Of a stretch of DNA of 23,988 nucleotides, positions 1 to 8,621 are shown one piece after another. Where the stretch lies: the NCBI GenBank assembly GCA_934183355.1, contig CAKPST010000039.1, positions 1 through 23,988 on the forward strand, given 5' to 3'. A program made the position numbers and the translations under genes. Every line of letters starts with the position of its first letter. Within the stretch, counting starts at the first letter, position 1. The notes below the pieces were generated by a model. The model worked only from the letters and a program-made list of their open reading frames with translations, was not told the origin of the DNA and made no database searches. The DNA comes from an uncultured Prevotella sp. (GTDB taxonomy: Bacteria > Bacteroidota > Bacteroidia > Bacteroidales > Bacteroidaceae).

Positions 1-108
1 GGGCCTTGGCGTCTGTGGGTACGAACTTATTCGTGAATTATTCATATTTGTAAAATTAATTTTGAACAGTTACTTATTTATATATTTTTTGCCAGTAGAT
101 GGGGAATT
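1..108. other. AT-rich flank without a recognised gene
   Basis: No open reading frame or RNA gene can be supported here. The stretch is AT-rich, and the only promoter-like string is TAATTTTG at 57-64 on the plus strand. It would fire into the 3' end of the porin gene in antisense, so it is probably chance. The region is the left edge of the window beyond the ompA terminator. Confidence 0.5.
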
Positions 109-147
109 AAAAAAAGGTGACTTCCCGTATATTAGGAAGCCACCTTT
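109..147 (-). terminator. Rho-independent terminator of the OmpA-family gene
   Basis: Positions 113-125 and 135-147 are complementary over 13 positions, with one G·U wobble in the minus-strand RNA and a 9-nt loop. The stem runs straight into seven T residues on the minus strand (A109-A115 on the plus strand). It lies about 50 nt past the ompA stop codon. This stem plus U-tract is the clearest intrinsic terminator in the window. Confidence 0.88.
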
Positions 148-168
148 GTATTTTGATATTGCCTGTGT

Positions 169-186
169 CAGCACCATGCGGTGCTG
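169..186 (-). repeat. Short GC-rich hairpin just after the ompA stop
   Basis: CAGCACC (169-175) and GGTGCTG (180-186) form a 7-bp stem with a 4-nt loop, 12 nt downstream of the porin stop codon and upstream of the main terminator. It has no U-tract, so it is more likely a 3'-end stabilising hairpin than a second terminator. That role is inferred. Confidence 0.5.
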
Positions 187-198
187 GATGCGCTGATA

Positions 199-1344
199 TT
201 AGTCGGCGATCTTAACAGTAGCACGACGGTTGTAAGAAACCGGTGAGAGGTCCTTAACACCACCCTTGCCCTCTGTTGTGATCTGGTCGCGGCTAACGCC
301 CATCTTAACGAGCTCGTTGGCAACAGTCTCAGCACGACGCTCAGAGAGCTTCTGGTTGTAAGCTGCAGAACCAGTAGCGCTATCAGCGTAACCTGTAACT
401 ACGAGGTTAGCGTTGTTGTCCTTAGCGTAGTCAGCGAGACCCTTAACGTTAACGAGGTCCTTGCGTGAAGCAACAGTAGCCTTGTTGATGTTGAAGAATA
501 CTGACATAGGAGCGTTGCTGTAGTTCTTAACAACTGCAGGAGCCTCTTTCTTCTCAGCGAGGAGGTTCTTCAGACGTGCGTTCTCAGCGTTAGCGTCGTT
601 GAGCTGTGCGTTGAGAGCGTCGATCTGACTCTGTGAGAGTGCCTTGATAGCGTCTACATCAGGAGTCTTCTCCCATGTACCCTTGCCAAGGTTGAAAGTC
701 AAACCAACCTCAGCATAGAGGCGGTTGTCCTTGCCTTCCCAAATCTTGCCACCAGTGCTGTTGCTTGCTGAAACACCATCGAAGTCCTGCTCAGCATAGT
801 TCCAACCAAGCTCGAAGTTGATACCAACCTTGTTGCTTACGCGGAATGTGTTGAGTACACCGAATGAGAGGTTCATAGCGTAGTTGTGGTTGCAGCAGTT
901 GCGGTTGATACCACCACCGAGGAATGGAACGAAGTTCCAAACACGCTCTGGGTTATAACCATAGAGCATATTGCTCAAGTTGAAGAGAACATTCTCATTG
1001 AGAGTCCATACGTGGTTAGAGTGCTTGTTAGCATCTACTACTGTGCGACCCCATACGCCCTGGAACTTAGTGCGAAGACCAAGACCCGGTGTGAACCACT
1101 TACCAACTGCTACAGAGAAACCAGGAACAGCACGGAAACCCTTGAACGGGCTGCGTGAAAGACCAAGACCGTGCTCCTCGTTTGAATAGTAAGCATTCCA
1201 GTCAGCACCTACCTGAACGAACCAGTTGCTCCAGAATGAATTTGTTGCAACGCTGTACTTCTGTACAGGATCTGTGGTTGTCTCCTGAGCGCTAGCGCCC
1301 ATTGTCAAGCCACACATTGCCAATGCAATTAATAACTTTTTCAT
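199..1344 (-). CDS. OmpA-family outer-membrane porin / peptidoglycan-anchored protein
   Basis: This encodes a 381-residue outer-membrane protein. Residues 1-19 are a signal peptide ending ASA, cleaved before Q20. Residues of about 30-220 are rich in aromatic and alternating β-strand patterns, as expected for an OmpA-like barrel. Residues 233-266 form a short coiled-coil linker (IDALNAQLNDANAENARLKN). Residues 280-381 are an OmpA C-terminal peptidoglycan-binding domain with the TGYAD motif (D321) and the LSERRA segment (R336/R337), the positions that hold diaminopimelate in this family. Codons are strongly biased (AAC, GTT, GCT, GGT), as in tig, suggesting high expression. It resembles the major OmpF/OmpA-like proteins of Prevotella and Bacteroides. 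An odd detail is a C150-C151 pair in a predicted loop. It has its own promoter and terminator, separate from the mre operon upstream. Confidence 0.92.
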   Translation of the reverse strand: MKKLLIALAMCGLTMGASAQETTTDPVQKYSVATNSFWSNWFVQVGADWNAYYSNEEHGLGLSRSPFKGFRAVPGFSVAVGKWFTPGLGLRTKFQGVWGRTVVDANKHSNHVWTLNENVLFNLSNMLYGYNPERVWNFVPFLGGGINRNCCNHNYAMNLSFGVLNTFRVSNKVGINFELGWNYAEQDFDGVSASNSTGGKIWEGKDNRLYAEVGLTFNLGKGTWEKTPDVDAIKALSQSQIDALNAQLNDANAENARLKNLLAEKKEAPAVVKNYSNAPMSVFFNINKATVASRKDLVNVKGLADYAKDNNANLVVTGYADSATGSAAYNQKLSERRAETVANELVKMGVSRDQITTEGKGGVKDLSPVSYNRRATVKIAD

Positions 1345-1411
1345 AACCTTTTTTATTTAACAATCAATATTTACCTTCAAAATGGGACACAATGCCCCCT
1401 TAATTTTGTGG

Positions 1412-1419
1412 CAAAGATA
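1412..1419 (-). promoter_or_regulatory. Candidate ompA promoter (-7 element TATCTTTG)
   Basis: The minus strand reads TATCTTTG, matching the Bacteroidetes consensus TAnnTTTG. Transcription would start near 1405, giving a leader of about 60 nt before the ATG at 1344. I see no clear -33 TTG at the usual distance, so this rests on the -7 element and its position. Confidence 0.5.
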
Positions 1420-1583
1420 CTAATAAAAACTAAAACGACATACGTTTTTGATGAAAATATTGCCTAAAAGTCTAAAATATCTTAGATTTTAAACGTTTTA
1501 ATAGTATAGTTGCCTTCAACGACACTACTAATTCCACATTGCGTTTGTTGTTGAGGTCCTTGACAAGAGAAATGAACCTTCAT

Positions 1584-3473
1584 TTATCCTAACAGCCTTT
1601 CTATCTCTGTCTGCCTCAACAGGGTGAGCACCTTTTTGCCATCTGGCGTATAATTGAAATTGGAACATGCAAAGAGGTCGTTGACGATGTTCTCCATCTC
1701 GGTGTTGGCGAGCACCTGTCCGTATGCCACTGCCGCCGAACGGGCAAGACCGAGGGCGAGCGAATGATTGATTTCGTCCATTGCAGAGGCTGTCTTGTCG
1801 CGTGCCGATGCCACAAGGTCCTGAACAAGACCTACGTAATTGAGCCCGTCGAGTCCGGCAGGCACCGCATTGATGGTGTATTTGCCGTCGCCAAGACTTG
1901 CTATTCCGAATCCCACTGCCTCCAACTCGGCAATGATGTTTTGCATCACTACGTCATCGTTGGCGTCAAACTGTACTTGTTCGGGGAACAACATCTTTTG
2001 GCTCACTGCCTTGCGCTCGCCTATCTGTGCAAGATAGCGCTCGTAGAGAATGCGTGTGTGAGCACGGTGCTGGTCGATAATCATCAGTCCCGACTTGACG
2101 GCTGTCATTATATATTGTCCCTTATACTGATAGTGCGTGGGCGACTTATCCTCAAGCGGCGAGTCGGCTTCGTCCGACACACTCGATGTAGAGAGGTCGG
2201 GGATGTCGGGCATAGAGAATCGGCGCGACTGCACTACCCCACCATCTGAATCGTCGAAGAACGACGGAGTGGAGGCAACCGACTTGCTCTTGCTCGTCTC
2301 AAGTCCGTCGTAAAGACGCTCCCACTGATGCGGAGCGCTGTCGGTGCGACGTGGCGAAGGTTCGTCGAAGGGATTGTATGACGGATTGTATTGCAACTTT
2401 GGTGCCTTCACCTCTTCGTTGAACTCGCCAAGGGCGGGTATTTCGGGTTGCCCCTCGGTGTCAAACTCGATGGCTGTCACGTCGTTGAACATTCCGACGG
2501 CATCCTTGACGGCAGCTGCGAGAATCTGCCAGATGGTTGGTTCGTTCTCAAATTTAATCTCCGTCTTAGTGGGATGGATGTTCACGTCGATGTCCTCAGG
2601 CTTGACGGTGAAGTATATAAAATAAGGTATCTGCTCGCCTTCAGGCACGAGTCGCTCGTAGGCGTTCATCACAGCCTTGTGGAAATAGGGGTGTTTCATA
2701 TAGCGACCGTTGACGAAGAAGAACTGACGTGCTCCCTTTTTGCGTGCCGACTCGGGCTTGCCTACAAATCCTGAGATGTGACACATGGTGGTGTCGATGT
2801 CTATAGGCAGCAGATGCTGATTGATTTTCTTGCCAAATACGTCTACAATGCGCTGGCGCAGACCACCGGTCTTGAGGTTGTATAGCTCGTTCTGATTGTT
2901 GTGCAGAGTGAATGCCACATCAGGATTGACGAGCACAATGCGCTCAAAGGCGGTGATGATGTTGTTAAGTTCGGTGGCGTTCGACTTGAGAAACTTGCGT
3001 CTTACGGGTACATTATAGAACAGATTTTCTATGAGGAAATTGCTACCCACGGGGCATGAGCACGGCTCCTGACTGACAAAACGCGAGCCAGCTATAGAGA
3101 GTTGCGTGCCTATGTCGTCGCCCTCCAGGCGCGTCTTGAGCTGCACCTGAGCCACGGCGGCGATAGATGCAAGCGCCTCACCACGAAATCCCATGGTGTG
3201 GAGATTGAAGAGGTCGTCGGCATGGCGTATCTTGGACGTGGCATGGCGCTCGAACGAGAGACGTGCATCGGTCTCGGACATTCCCTTACCATTGTCGATG
3301 ACCTGCATGGAGGTGCGTCCCGAATCGACACACACCACGTTAATAAGCGTCGCTCCAGCATCGATGGAGTTTTCCACCAGCTCCTTGATGACACTCGCAG
3401 GGCGCTGTATCACCTCGCCAGCGGCTATCTGGTTGGCAACCGAATCGGGCAGTAGTTGTATTATGTCACTCAT
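1584..3473 (-). CDS. mutL: DNA mismatch repair protein MutL
   Basis: MutL couples MutS mismatch recognition to downstream excision through ATP-driven dimerisation. The 629-residue protein has a complete GHKL ATPase domain (about 1-330): E31 and N35 in ELVENSIDAG, DNGKG at 60-64, and GFRGEAL at 95-101. A Ser/Asp/Pro-rich linker spans about 340-445. The C-terminal dimerisation domain starts near 447. The endonuclease motif DQHA(x)2E(x)4E is degenerate: residues 467-478 read DQHRAHTRILYE, with R at the Ala position and T at the first Glu. The C-terminal CPHGRP-type metal motif is replaced by YTPDGKK (608-614). The protein is therefore predicted to lack its own nicking activity. It lies 44 bp after rodA and is probably co-transcribed with the wall operon. 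Confidence 0.97.
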   Translation of the reverse strand: MSDIIQLLPDSVANQIAAGEVIQRPASVIKELVENSIDAGATLINVVCVDSGRTSMQVIDNGKGMSETDARLSFERHATSKIRHADDLFNLHTMGFRGEALASIAAVAQVQLKTRLEGDDIGTQLSIAGSRFVSQEPCSCPVGSNFLIENLFYNVPVRRKFLKSNATELNNIITAFERIVLVNPDVAFTLHNNQNELYNLKTGGLRQRIVDVFGKKINQHLLPIDIDTTMCHISGFVGKPESARKKGARQFFFVNGRYMKHPYFHKAVMNAYERLVPEGEQIPYFIYFTVKPEDIDVNIHPTKTEIKFENEPTIWQILAAAVKDAVGMFNDVTAIEFDTEGQPEIPALGEFNEEVKAPKLQYNPSYNPFDEPSPRRTDSAPHQWERLYDGLETSKSKSVASTPSFFDDSDGGVVQSRRFSMPDIPDLSTSSVSDEADSPLEDKSPTHYQYKGQYIMTAVKSGLMIIDQHRAHTRILYERYLAQIGERKAVSQKMLFPEQVQFDANDDVVMQNIIAELEAVGFGIASLGDGKYTINAVPAGLDGLNYVGLVQDLVASARDKTASAMDEINHSLALGLARSAAVAYGQVLANTEMENIVNDLFACSNFNYTPDGKKVLTLLRQTEIERLLG

Positions 3474-3517
3474 ATATGTTTGTCTTGCATGTTTCTATGA
3501 TTGATAGTAGCCTGTGG

Positions 3518-4987
3518 CTAACGGTTGTTCTGGACAAGATTGCGCCCAGCGTCAATACGTAGGAATATGAACATGAGTATGGTGAAGCCCCACAACGACG
3601 AACCGCCATAACTGAAGAATGGCAGCGGGATGCCGATGACGGGCGTCAGTCCGAGCACCATGCCCACATTGATGAACACATGGAAGAGGAACACCGACGC
3701 CACACAGTAGCCGTAGACTCGCCCGAAGGTGAATGGTTGGCGCTCGGCAAGCTTCATCAGACGCAGTATCAGGGCGAGGAACAGCAGCAATACACTTGCC
3801 GAACCTACGAAGCCTTCCTCCTCGCCTACGGTGCAGAAGATGAAGTCGGTGTCTTGTTCGGGCACAAACTTTAGCTTGGTTTGGGTTCCATTGAGAAATC
3901 CCTTGCCCTTGAGTCCACCCGAACCGATGGCTATCTCGCTCTGATGTACATTGTATCCGGCTCCGGCAAGGTCTTCGTCAAGACCAAGAAGCACATTGAT
4001 GCGCACACGCTGGTGAGGCTCCATGACATTGTTGAGGACATAGTCGGCTGAGTAGAAGAACACTACCGAGCCTATGGCAAAGGCAAGTATCATGAAATAG
4101 CTCGTGAGACGAGTGCGAAGCCAGTTGAGCAACAGAAAGACGAATAGTCCGACACTGATGGCGAGCTGCACCCATGTGACGTCAAACGGGATGACATACA
4201 CCGAGAAGAGCATGGCTATGAGCGTGACACCAAGACAGTAGCCTATGATGGCATTGCATTGACGGCGCTCGTGAGCGTATACGTTCACCAGACATGCCGT
4301 GAATATCTGCACCATAAGCAGCACCACAAACTTGCCCACCGACGTAGGGGTGTCAAAGAGCAGGACTCCCTCATACTTGATGCCTACAACAAAATAGAAC
4401 ACCATAGCCACACCCGTGAAGAGTATGCTGCCCGGCATTCCCTCGCGATAGAGCACAAGGAAATAGGTGAGATAGACGAGTGCCGAACCAGTCTCGCGCT
4501 GACCTACAATACAGAGCATCGGGATGAATATCACTGCTATAGCCGCAGCGAAGTCTTTCCAGCGGTGTATGGAGTAGCCATAGGCACTCATGAGCTTGGC
4601 AAGGGCAAGAGCTGTGGCAAACTTGCCGAACTCGGCAGGCTGCAAACGCAGCGGACCGATGACGAGCCACGAATGCGAACCCTTGATGTCATGCGGATTG
4701 AATATGGTGGCAAAGAGCAGCAACAGCAGTATACCATATATTATATACGAGAATGTGTCGAAGAAACGGGTGTCCATCATCAGTATGACAAATCCCAGAC
4801 ATATACTCGTGCCTATCCATATTACCTGCATGCCAGAGCGTGTGCTGAGGCTGAAGATGTCGTTGTCGCCGAATGTGTAACTCGCACCGCAGATGCTTAA
4901 CCATCCGAATATCATCAGGGCGATATAGATGCCGATAGTTATCCAGTCCACTTGCGACCAGATGCTTTGTGGTTTATTGGTTGGCAT
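3518..4987 (-). CDS. rodA: Rod-shape peptidoglycan glycosyltransferase RodA (SEDS family)
   Basis: RodA polymerises lipid II into glycan strands during lateral wall growth, in complex with PBP2. The 489-residue polytopic membrane protein begins with a hydrophobic segment after about 14 cytoplasmic residues. The conserved SEDS region near residues 350-390 is present: the GSGGLKGKGFLNGTQ loop, then FVPEQDTDFIF with the Asp of the TDF motif that is catalytic in the family, then the EEEGFVG helix. The terminal VIGIPLPFFSYGGSS motif is also typical. It is longer than E. coli RodA (about 370 aa), with extra hydrophobic sequence in the middle (about 215-320), a pattern I associate with Bacteroidetes RodA. 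It starts 21 bp after the mrdA stop, consistent with stoichiometric co-expression with its PBP2 partner. Confidence 0.96.
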   Translation of the reverse strand: MPTNKPQSIWSQVDWITIGIYIALMIFGWLSICGASYTFGDNDIFSLSTRSGMQVIWIGTSICLGFVILMMDTRFFDTFSYIIYGILLLLLFATIFNPHDIKGSHSWLVIGPLRLQPAEFGKFATALALAKLMSAYGYSIHRWKDFAAAIAVIFIPMLCIVGQRETGSALVYLTYFLVLYREGMPGSILFTGVAMVFYFVVGIKYEGVLLFDTPTSVGKFVVLLMVQIFTACLVNVYAHERRQCNAIIGYCLGVTLIAMLFSVYVIPFDVTWVQLAISVGLFVFLLLNWLRTRLTSYFMILAFAIGSVVFFYSADYVLNNVMEPHQRVRINVLLGLDEDLAGAGYNVHQSEIAIGSGGLKGKGFLNGTQTKLKFVPEQDTDFIFCTVGEEEGFVGSASVLLLFLALILRLMKLAERQPFTFGRVYGYCVASVFLFHVFINVGMVLGLTPVIGIPLPFFSYGGSSLWGFTILMFIFLRIDAGRNLVQNNR

Positions 4988-5008
4988 TGTTACTTTCTTT
5001 ATATGTTA

Positions 5009-6994
5009 TTAATTCGCTTTTGGGGCCGACTCCTTGGATTGTTCGGCAGCAGCGTTGTCGCCATTGGAGGCAACCTTCGACTTTGAAGCAGCCTTCTCGG
5101 CAGCCTTCTTCTTAGCCTCGGCAGCCTTCTTAGCCGCTTCCAGTCCGGGGAATCGTGGTCCATAACCTATGCGGCGCTTCTGCATAGCCGCAGCCTGTGC
5201 CTCGGATGCTGGCGAGAGCTTGCCCATGAGGTATTGTTCCATCATGAGTCCACCGATAGGTACACCAAAGTCGGCACCCCATCCACCATTCTCCACATAT
5301 ACGGCAATGGCTATCTTGGGGTTGTTCATCGGTGCAAATCCCATGAAGACGGAGTGGTCGCGACCGTGGTTCTGCGCCGTACCCGTCTTGCCGCATGCCT
5401 CGAAGGGCAGTCGTGAGAGCATCTTACAAGTTCCCTTCAATGCCGAAGAGCGCATGCCTGCCACCACATAGTCGTATGTGCGACGCGATGCCTTGGTGTA
5501 GTGTCGGTTGCGGTAGAGCGTGTCGAGTGGCATTCCATCCACCTTGCGCACTACGTGGGGTACATAATAATAGCCGCGGTTGGCGATGGTTGCACCGAGA
5601 TTGGCTATCTGTAGCGGAGTGAGTGTCACCTCTCCCTGTCCGATGGATATAGAGATGATGGTGAGTCCGTTCCACGAACCATGATAGTTGCGGTCGTAGT
5701 AGTCGGCATTAGGAATCATGCCACGTTTTTCGCCTGGCAGGTCGATGCCGAGTTTGTAGCCAAATCCCATGCTCACCATATAGTCGCGCCACACGTTCAT
5801 GGCATCGTATGGATTCTTGTATTTGGAGCGATTGCCTATCATATAGTAGAGTCCCCAACAGAAATAGGCATTGCACGATGTCGATATAGCATCTATAAGG
5901 GCTATAGGCGCAGCATGCGAGTGGCAGCCAACATGCAATCCGCGGTAGTAGAATCCACGGTGACATGGGAATGCCGTAGACGGGGTGATGATGCCCTCAT
6001 TCATATATGTGAGTGCTTGAGAGGTCTTGAACGTTGAGCCCGGAGGATACATACCCATGATGGAACGGTTGAGCAAGGGCTTCCATGCGTCCTTGGACAA
6101 GAGTCGATGATTCTTGGAGCGTGAGCGTCCAACCATGATGCGTGGGTCGTAGCTTGGCGCACTCACCATGGCAAGCACCTCGCCAGTCTGCGGATCGAGT
6201 GCCACAATAGAACCTATCTTGCCCTCCATGAGTCGTTCGCCGAGTGCCTGAAGCTTCTCGTCGATGCCAAGTGTGAGGTCGCGTCCAGCCACTGGCTTGC
6301 GGTCGTAGGCTCCGTTCATATACTTGCCCTGTATACGTCCGCGGGCATCGCGCAGCAGAATCTGCACACCCTTCTCGCCTCGCAACACCTTCTCATACGA
6401 CTTCTCTACACCGAGCTTGCCGATATAGTCGCCAGGCTGATAGTAGTTGTCGTCCTCGATGTCTGCCGGTGACACCTCAGCCACGTCGCCCAAGACATGG
6501 GCAGCCACTCCCGTCTGATACTGACGTATACTGCGTCGCTGCACATAGAATCCGGGGAAGCGGAACATCTTCTCCTGAAAGACGCTGAACTCCTCGTTGC
6601 TGAGCTGACTCATGAAGAGTTGCTGAGTGAATCGCGAGTAGCCTGGATTCTTGGAGTAGTTCTTGATGTCGTCCATTCGTTTGATGAAGAACTCCTTAGT
6701 GATGCCGAGAGCCTGGCAGAACTCCAACGTGTCGATACGTCCTTTAGCCTCGTTCATCACCACCATGATGTCGTAAGCTGGCTGGTTGTACACCATCAGC
6801 TTGCCGTTGCGGTCGTAAATGGCACCACGCGACGGAAACTCAATCTTCTTGAGGAACGCGTTTGAGTCGGCGTTTTTCTTATAGTCGTCGCTCATCAGCT
6901 GCAATGTGAAGAGGCGTATTATATATATGGTGACAATAGCCACCGCCACTCCACTGAGCACATAGCGCCGGTTTTCGAGGTTGAAGTCGCTCAT
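5009..6994 (-). CDS. mrdA: Penicillin-binding protein 2 (peptidoglycan transpeptidase)
   Basis: This class B PBP cross-links peptidoglycan for cell elongation alongside RodA. The 661-residue protein has one N-terminal membrane anchor (about 11-33), a dimerisation/pedestal region beginning FPSRGAIYDRNG (53-64), and a transpeptidase domain. Its catalytic motifs are STFK (S320, K323), SCN (373-375) and KTGTA (536-540). A cluster of Cys and His residues lies between the first two motifs (C344, H345, H354, C357, H358, H360), in the region where E. coli PBP2 binds zinc. The last 50 residues form an Ala/Lys/Glu-rich low-complexity tail, probably disordered. Its start codon overlaps the mreD stop (ATGA), implying translational coupling. 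Cephalosporin- and mecillinam-type β-lactams target this family. Confidence 0.96.
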   Translation of the reverse strand: MSDFNLENRRYVLSGVAVAIVTIYIIRLFTLQLMSDDYKKNADSNAFLKKIEFPSRGAIYDRNGKLMVYNQPAYDIMVVMNEAKGRIDTLEFCQALGITKEFFIKRMDDIKNYSKNPGYSRFTQQLFMSQLSNEEFSVFQEKMFRFPGFYVQRRSIRQYQTGVAAHVLGDVAEVSPADIEDDNYYQPGDYIGKLGVEKSYEKVLRGEKGVQILLRDARGRIQGKYMNGAYDRKPVAGRDLTLGIDEKLQALGERLMEGKIGSIVALDPQTGEVLAMVSAPSYDPRIMVGRSRSKNHRLLSKDAWKPLLNRSIMGMYPPGSTFKTSQALTYMNEGIITPSTAFPCHRGFYYRGLHVGCHSHAAPIALIDAISTSCNAYFCWGLYYMIGNRSKYKNPYDAMNVWRDYMVSMGFGYKLGIDLPGEKRGMIPNADYYDRNYHGSWNGLTIISISIGQGEVTLTPLQIANLGATIANRGYYYVPHVVRKVDGMPLDTLYRNRHYTKASRRTYDYVVAGMRSSALKGTCKMLSRLPFEACGKTGTAQNHGRDHSVFMGFAPMNNPKIAIAVYVENGGWGADFGVPIGGLMMEQYLMGKLSPASEAQAAAMQKRRIGYGPRFPGLEAAKKAAEAKKKAAEKAASKSKVASNGDNAAAEQSKESAPKAN

Positions 6995-7494
6995 TTTCTA
7001 TTTCTGACGTTTTCGATTACCAATATAAGTATGGTTGTAAGTATGGTGCTGCCACCTATGCTGCACAGCCACTGCATCCAGTTGTAGAGATTGAATGCTT
7101 CAAGCGAGAAGAATGTCAAGCAGCCGGTGAGCACCAGGATGACAGTGTAGCTCACAAATTTGGACACGCCGAGCGTGCGAAACGACGGTATGAGGTCGTC
7201 GGCACTGTCGCGTGGCACAAACAGTTCGAGCAGATAGGGCTGCAAGAATGCGAGCAGCGTCATTGATGCCGCAGCCACACCGGGCGTGTTGGAGAACACG
7301 TCGATGGCAAGTCCGAGCACAAAACCCCACAAAAGTGTAGCCCATCGTGCCTGTCCGCGCTGCATAGGCAGTATGAAATAGATGTATAGCAGCGGTGTGG
7401 CGCAGCCGAACAGTCGTATGTGATTGAGCACCAACGACTGCACGAGCAGCAATATGATGAAGAAAACGATGTTTCTGATAAAGTTCAAATTCAT
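6991..7494 (-). CDS. mreD: Rod shape-determining membrane protein MreD
   Basis: MreD is the small polytopic membrane component of the elongasome that links MreC to the wall-synthesis enzymes. The 167-residue product is strongly hydrophobic with about five predicted membrane segments (about 8-24, 34-45, 52-66, 107-124 and 140-162). It contains the family-typical GFVLGLAIDVFSN stretch (57-69). Sequence conservation in this family is low, so the call rests on size, hydrophobic pattern, this motif and its place between mreC and mrdA. It begins 12 bp after mreC and overlaps mrdA by 4 bp, as in a tightly coupled operon. Confidence 0.93.
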   Translation of the reverse strand: MNLNFIRNIVFFIILLLVQSLVLNHIRLFGCATPLLYIYFILPMQRGQARWATLLWGFVLGLAIDVFSNTPGVAAASMTLLAFLQPYLLELFVPRDSADDLIPSFRTLGVSKFVSYTVILVLTGCLTFFSLEAFNLYNWMQWLCSIGGSTILTTILILVIENVRNRK

Positions 7495-7506
7495 GTCTGA
7501 AGCGTT

Positions 7507-8367
7507 TTATTGGCGTGCCTTGAGCGAGTCTTCGGCGGCACGCAGTAACTCAAGTTTCTTGTCCATCTCGCGGTCGTTGATGACGCAGACGTCACGCAGA
7601 CGTGCAAAGTCGGTAGACAGCGTCACCTTCAGTCGGTAAGACATACCGTTGTCGGAGTTGTAGACATGCTTGATGCGTCCTACGACGATGCCTGCTGGGA
7701 ACACCGATGAGTAGCCAGATGTGATGATATAGTCGCCCAACTTGAAGTGAGCGTGGCGTGGAATGTCGTCGATGTAGGCATATTCGGGCGAACCGCCAGT
7801 CCAGTGCAGATAGCCAAAGTAGCCTCGTCCCTTGATAGAGCAGCTGATGTTAGACTGCTGGCTCAGCACGGGTATGACGACAGAATAGTGGTCGCTGGTG
7901 AGATAGACAATGCCCACGATGCCAGTGCCACACACTACACCCATATCCTTTCTCACGCCGTCGGCAGCGCCTCGGTCGATGGTGATGAAGTTGTTAGCCT
8001 TGTCGAGCGACGAGCCCACCACCTTGGCAGGTATTGTCTCAAATCCCTTCATCACATTCTGCTGCATGCGTTCGAGCGCAGTAGTGTCGCGTGTGGTCTT
8101 GAGTATGTGTTCGGATAGTTGCTCCACCTGACGTTCGAGATACAGATTGCGCTCGGTGAGCTGACGGTTGCGCTCAGTGAGTCCGAAGTATTGTGTCACT
8201 GCAGAGTTCCACTCATACACCTTGCCACTCACGGCGTTGGCAGACGAGAACCACACACTGCCCTGATAGCTGTTGTAATGGAAGAGCAACACGAAGCTAA
8301 GCACTTCGAGCAGCACGAAAACAAACCAATGGTTATGACGTGAGAGAAAATCTAATAGGTTGCGCAT
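7507..8367 (-). CDS. mreC: Rod shape-determining protein MreC
   Basis: MreC is the periplasmic scaffold that activates PBP2-RodA. The 286-residue protein has a cytoplasmic N-terminus, one membrane helix (about 14-31), a coiled-coil (about 60-105, rich in LTERN/LERQVEQL heptads), and the β-rich MreC core. Core motifs include ITIDRGAADGVRKDMGVV, GIVGIV and GDYIITSGYSSVFPAGIVVG. Length is close to E. coli MreC (367 aa) minus its C-terminal tail. The ATG at 8367 is only 5 bp from a 37-bp inverted repeat that fills the gap to mreB, and its upstream mRNA is polypyrimidine rather than a Shine-Dalgarno sequence. Translation of mreC may therefore be affected by folding of that spacer, which is inference. 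Confidence 0.96.
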   Translation of the reverse strand: MRNLLDFLSRHNHWFVFVLLEVLSFVLLFHYNSYQGSVWFSSANAVSGKVYEWNSAVTQYFGLTERNRQLTERNLYLERQVEQLSEHILKTTRDTTALERMQQNVMKGFETIPAKVVGSSLDKANNFITIDRGAADGVRKDMGVVCGTGIVGIVYLTSDHYSVVIPVLSQQSNISCSIKGRGYFGYLHWTGGSPEYAYIDDIPRHAHFKLGDYIITSGYSSVFPAGIVVGRIKHVYNSDNGMSYRLKVTLSTDFARLRDVCVINDREMDKKLELLRAAEDSLKARQ

Positions 8368-8372
8368 TTTTT

Positions 8373-8621
8373 AAAAGTAAAAAGGTAAAAAAGTAAAAAA
8401 GTAAAAAGGTAAAAGAGTTAATAAGCTTTCGCCGAGCCAGACTAAGACCTGCAATGCCATAGCATGAACCATCGCAAAGCAAGACCAAGACCAGCAAAGC
8501 CACAGCATGAGCCATCGCAAAGCAAGACTAATACCTGCAAAGCCACAGCATGAGCCATAGCAAAGCAAGACCAAAAAGCCCAGCCCTTTTTACTTTTTTA
8601 CTTTTTTACTTTTTTACTTTT
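8373..8621. repeat. 37-bp inverted repeat filling the mreB–mreC spacer
   Basis: Positions 8373-8409 and 8585-8621 are reverse complements at 36 of 37 positions. Each arm is itself an 8-bp microsatellite: GTAAAAAA/GTAAAAAG units on the left and ACTTTTTT units on the right. The arms begin 5 bp beyond the mreC start codon and 4 bp beyond the mreB stop codon, so the inverted repeat defines almost the whole spacer. In the polycistronic minus-strand RNA it could form a long A-U-rich stem that loops out the interior. No TAnnTTTG promoter was found inside on the minus strand. Confidence 0.9.
8436..8574. repeat. Tandem repeat, three 43-bp units plus a 10-bp partial
   Basis: Units lie at 8436-8478, 8479-8521 and 8522-8564, followed by a partial copy at 8565-8574. 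Units two and three differ at 4 positions; units one and two differ at 6. The unit core reads GCCACAGCATGAGCCATCGC. The 43-bp period is not a multiple of three, so open frames crossing it on the minus strand change frame with each unit and are not credible genes. There are no unique spacers, so this is not a CRISPR array. It sits in the loop of the 37-bp inverted repeat. Confidence 0.93.

Noticed and set aside
57..64. Plus-strand promoter match at the left edge
   Set aside because: It would read into the porin 3' end in antisense and has no gene to serve.
8333..8574. Two Leu/Cys/Trp-rich minus-strand frames across the mreB–mreC spacer
   Set aside because: They are translations of the 43-bp tandem repeat and the microsatellite arms. 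The period is not a multiple of three, and one runs into mreC in another frame.
8436..8574. CRISPR-like appearance of repeated units
   Set aside because: The 43-bp units are contiguous with no unique spacers, and no cas genes are present.
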